A stretch of 14,766 nt of DNA, taken from positions 1-14,766 of the forward strand of contig JARBTU010000026.1 in NCBI GenBank assembly GCA_029240015.1. The letters run 5' to 3'. The position numbers and the translations under genes were made by a program. Source of the stretch: Oscillospiraceae bacterium (GTDB lineage: Bacteria > Bacillota > Clostridia > Oscillospirales > Ruminococcaceae). Below the pieces are notes generated by a model, which was not told the origin of the DNA, did not search any database, and saw only the letters and a program-made list of their open reading frames with translations. The first letter of the stretch is position 1, and the number at the start of each line of letters is the position of its first letter. Below are positions 14,024-14,766 of this stretch, one piece after another.

Positions 14024-14766
14024 GTGACAGTGGATATAGATAAAAAAGAGAGAAGGCTTGTTGCCGCTGTTTGGATCGTCGGGATTCTCGTCTTGTGGGA
14101 AGTTTTATCTTACATACTGAAAAATGTAGTTGGAGATTCAATGGCTTCCATGAAGTTACCTTATCCTCATGCGATTGTGATTACCTTCTTTCAAAATTGG
14201 AAGATGTTGCTGGAAGCAGGAGCAATCACCTTTTCAAAAGCGGCGGTTGGATTTGGTTTTGGGGCGGGAATAGGAATTCTGCTTGCTGTTTTGATGAGCC
14301 TATCAAAAACGGTGGAGAAAATAGCTTTCCCTTATCTCATCGTTTCGCAGATGATCCCGGTTTTAGGGCTTGCACCTATTATTTTTAACATCGTAAGAGA
14401 TATGAACACTTCGAGAATTATCATAGCCGCTTACATCACATTTTTTCCCGTTGCGGTAAACATGCTCAGTGGATTAAAGAGTGTGGAGCAAGAGAAAAAA
14501 GACCTCCTTTATTCTATTGCGACTCCAAAATATCAGGTGTATTACAAGTTGATGTTTCCGTTTTCCATGTCGTACCTGTTCACAGGGTTGAAAATTACGG
14601 CGCCAATGGCGGTCACGGCTTCCATTTTGGTTGACATGCTGGGTTCCAGCGGTGGAATCGGGGTAAAAATTCTTTATTCTTTATACTCGGGTTCTAACGA
14701 TATCTTTTGGGCCGCGGTGGTTACCAGTGCTTTTATGGGAATCATCAGTTATTATATCGTCGCTTT
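14024..14766 (+). CDS. ABC importer permease (SsuC/TauC-type), 3' end outside window
   Basis: Membrane subunit pairing with the ATPase just upstream. The frame opens with GTG 2 nt after the ATPase stop, with AGGGGG (14011-14016) 7 nt before it, and stays open for 247 codons to the window edge, so the gene is cut. Seen: a short basic N terminus (DKKERR), a first hydrophobic segment at about residues 14-35, further ones around 65-85, 95-115 and 125-145, and the cytoplasmic coupling loop (about 160-185: LLYSIATPKYQVYYKLMFPFS, here split as LLYSIATPKY and QVYYKLMFPFS) followed by YLFTGLKITAPMAV, where the family usually has LPYLFTGLRIA. Residues about 193-215 (SILVDMLGSSGGIGV) match the family's usual region after the loop. 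Substrate not readable from the permease. Confidence 0.9.
   Translation, partial: MTVDIDKKERRLVAAVWIVGILVLWEVLSYILKNVVGDSMASMKLPYPHAIVITFFQNWKMLLEAGAITFSKAAVGFGFGAGIGILLAVLMSLSKTVEKIAFPYLIVSQMIPVLGLAPIIFNIVRDMNTSRIIIAAYITFFPVAVNMLSGLKSVEQEKKDLLYSIATPKYQVYYKLMFPFSMSYLFTGLKITAPMAVTASILVDMLGSSGGIGVKILYSLYSGSNDIFWAAVVTSAFMGIISYYIVA

Noticed and set aside
1..14766. Mobile element, CRISPR array, tRNA or rRNA.
   Set aside because: No terminal repeats with a transposase, no regularly spaced repeats, and no tRNA- or rRNA-like sequence were seen on reading both strands.

Overview
The window looks like chromosome of an anaerobic, low-GC Firmicute (Clostridia-like). The basis is AT-rich intergenic DNA, strong AGGAGG-type ribosome binding sites, frequent TTG/GTG starts, a membrane pyrophosphatase and a ComFB protein. 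I cannot name a genus. No rRNA, tRNA, insertion sequence, phage gene or CRISPR array is visible.

Left part (1-3380). The tail of an ABC-2 type exporter permease (+) converges on hppA, a proton-pumping membrane pyrophosphatase (-), with one hairpin terminator between them. hppA has a structured 5' leader. Next comes a small comFB-family gene (-), starting at a TTG rather than at the first ATG, with its own promoter and a long hairpin terminator.

Middle (3381-5045). A PucR-family transcription regulator (+) is transcribed divergently from comFB. It is followed by a terminator, a 13-bp palindrome overlapping a candidate promoter, and a short leader holding a 20-bp stem plus U-tract immediately before the next gene.

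Right part (5046-14766). A long, tightly spaced operon encodes what reads as a full reductive pyrimidine degradation route: a PreA-like dihydropyrimidine dehydrogenase, a dihydropyrimidinase, two tandem M20 (YgeY-like) amidohydrolases for the N-carbamoyl intermediate, a class III omega-aminotransferase and an iron alcohol dehydrogenase. Inferred chemistry: uracil -> dihydrouracil -> N-carbamoyl-beta-alanine -> beta-alanine + NH3 + CO2 -> malonate semialdehyde -> 3-hydroxypropionate. A SsuBC/TauBC-type ABC importer (ATPase plus truncated permease) follows and would supply the substrate.

Two points stand out. First, the leader of the enzyme genes and the gap before the importer each hold the same RNA layout: a small hairpin with an A-A-A-G-G-(G/C) hexaloop, whose loop and 3' arm form the 5' arm of an intrinsic terminator placed directly before the ribosome binding site. 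This matches the P2 hairpin of ANTAR-protein antitermination targets, and suggests the pathway and its importer are switched on together by an RNA-binding antiterminator encoded elsewhere. Second, the dihydropyrimidine dehydrogenase has the N-terminal iron-sulfur domain of PreT/DPD fused directly to PreA, but lacks the FAD and NAD(P)H domains. It may therefore take electrons from ferredoxin or from a separate reductase.
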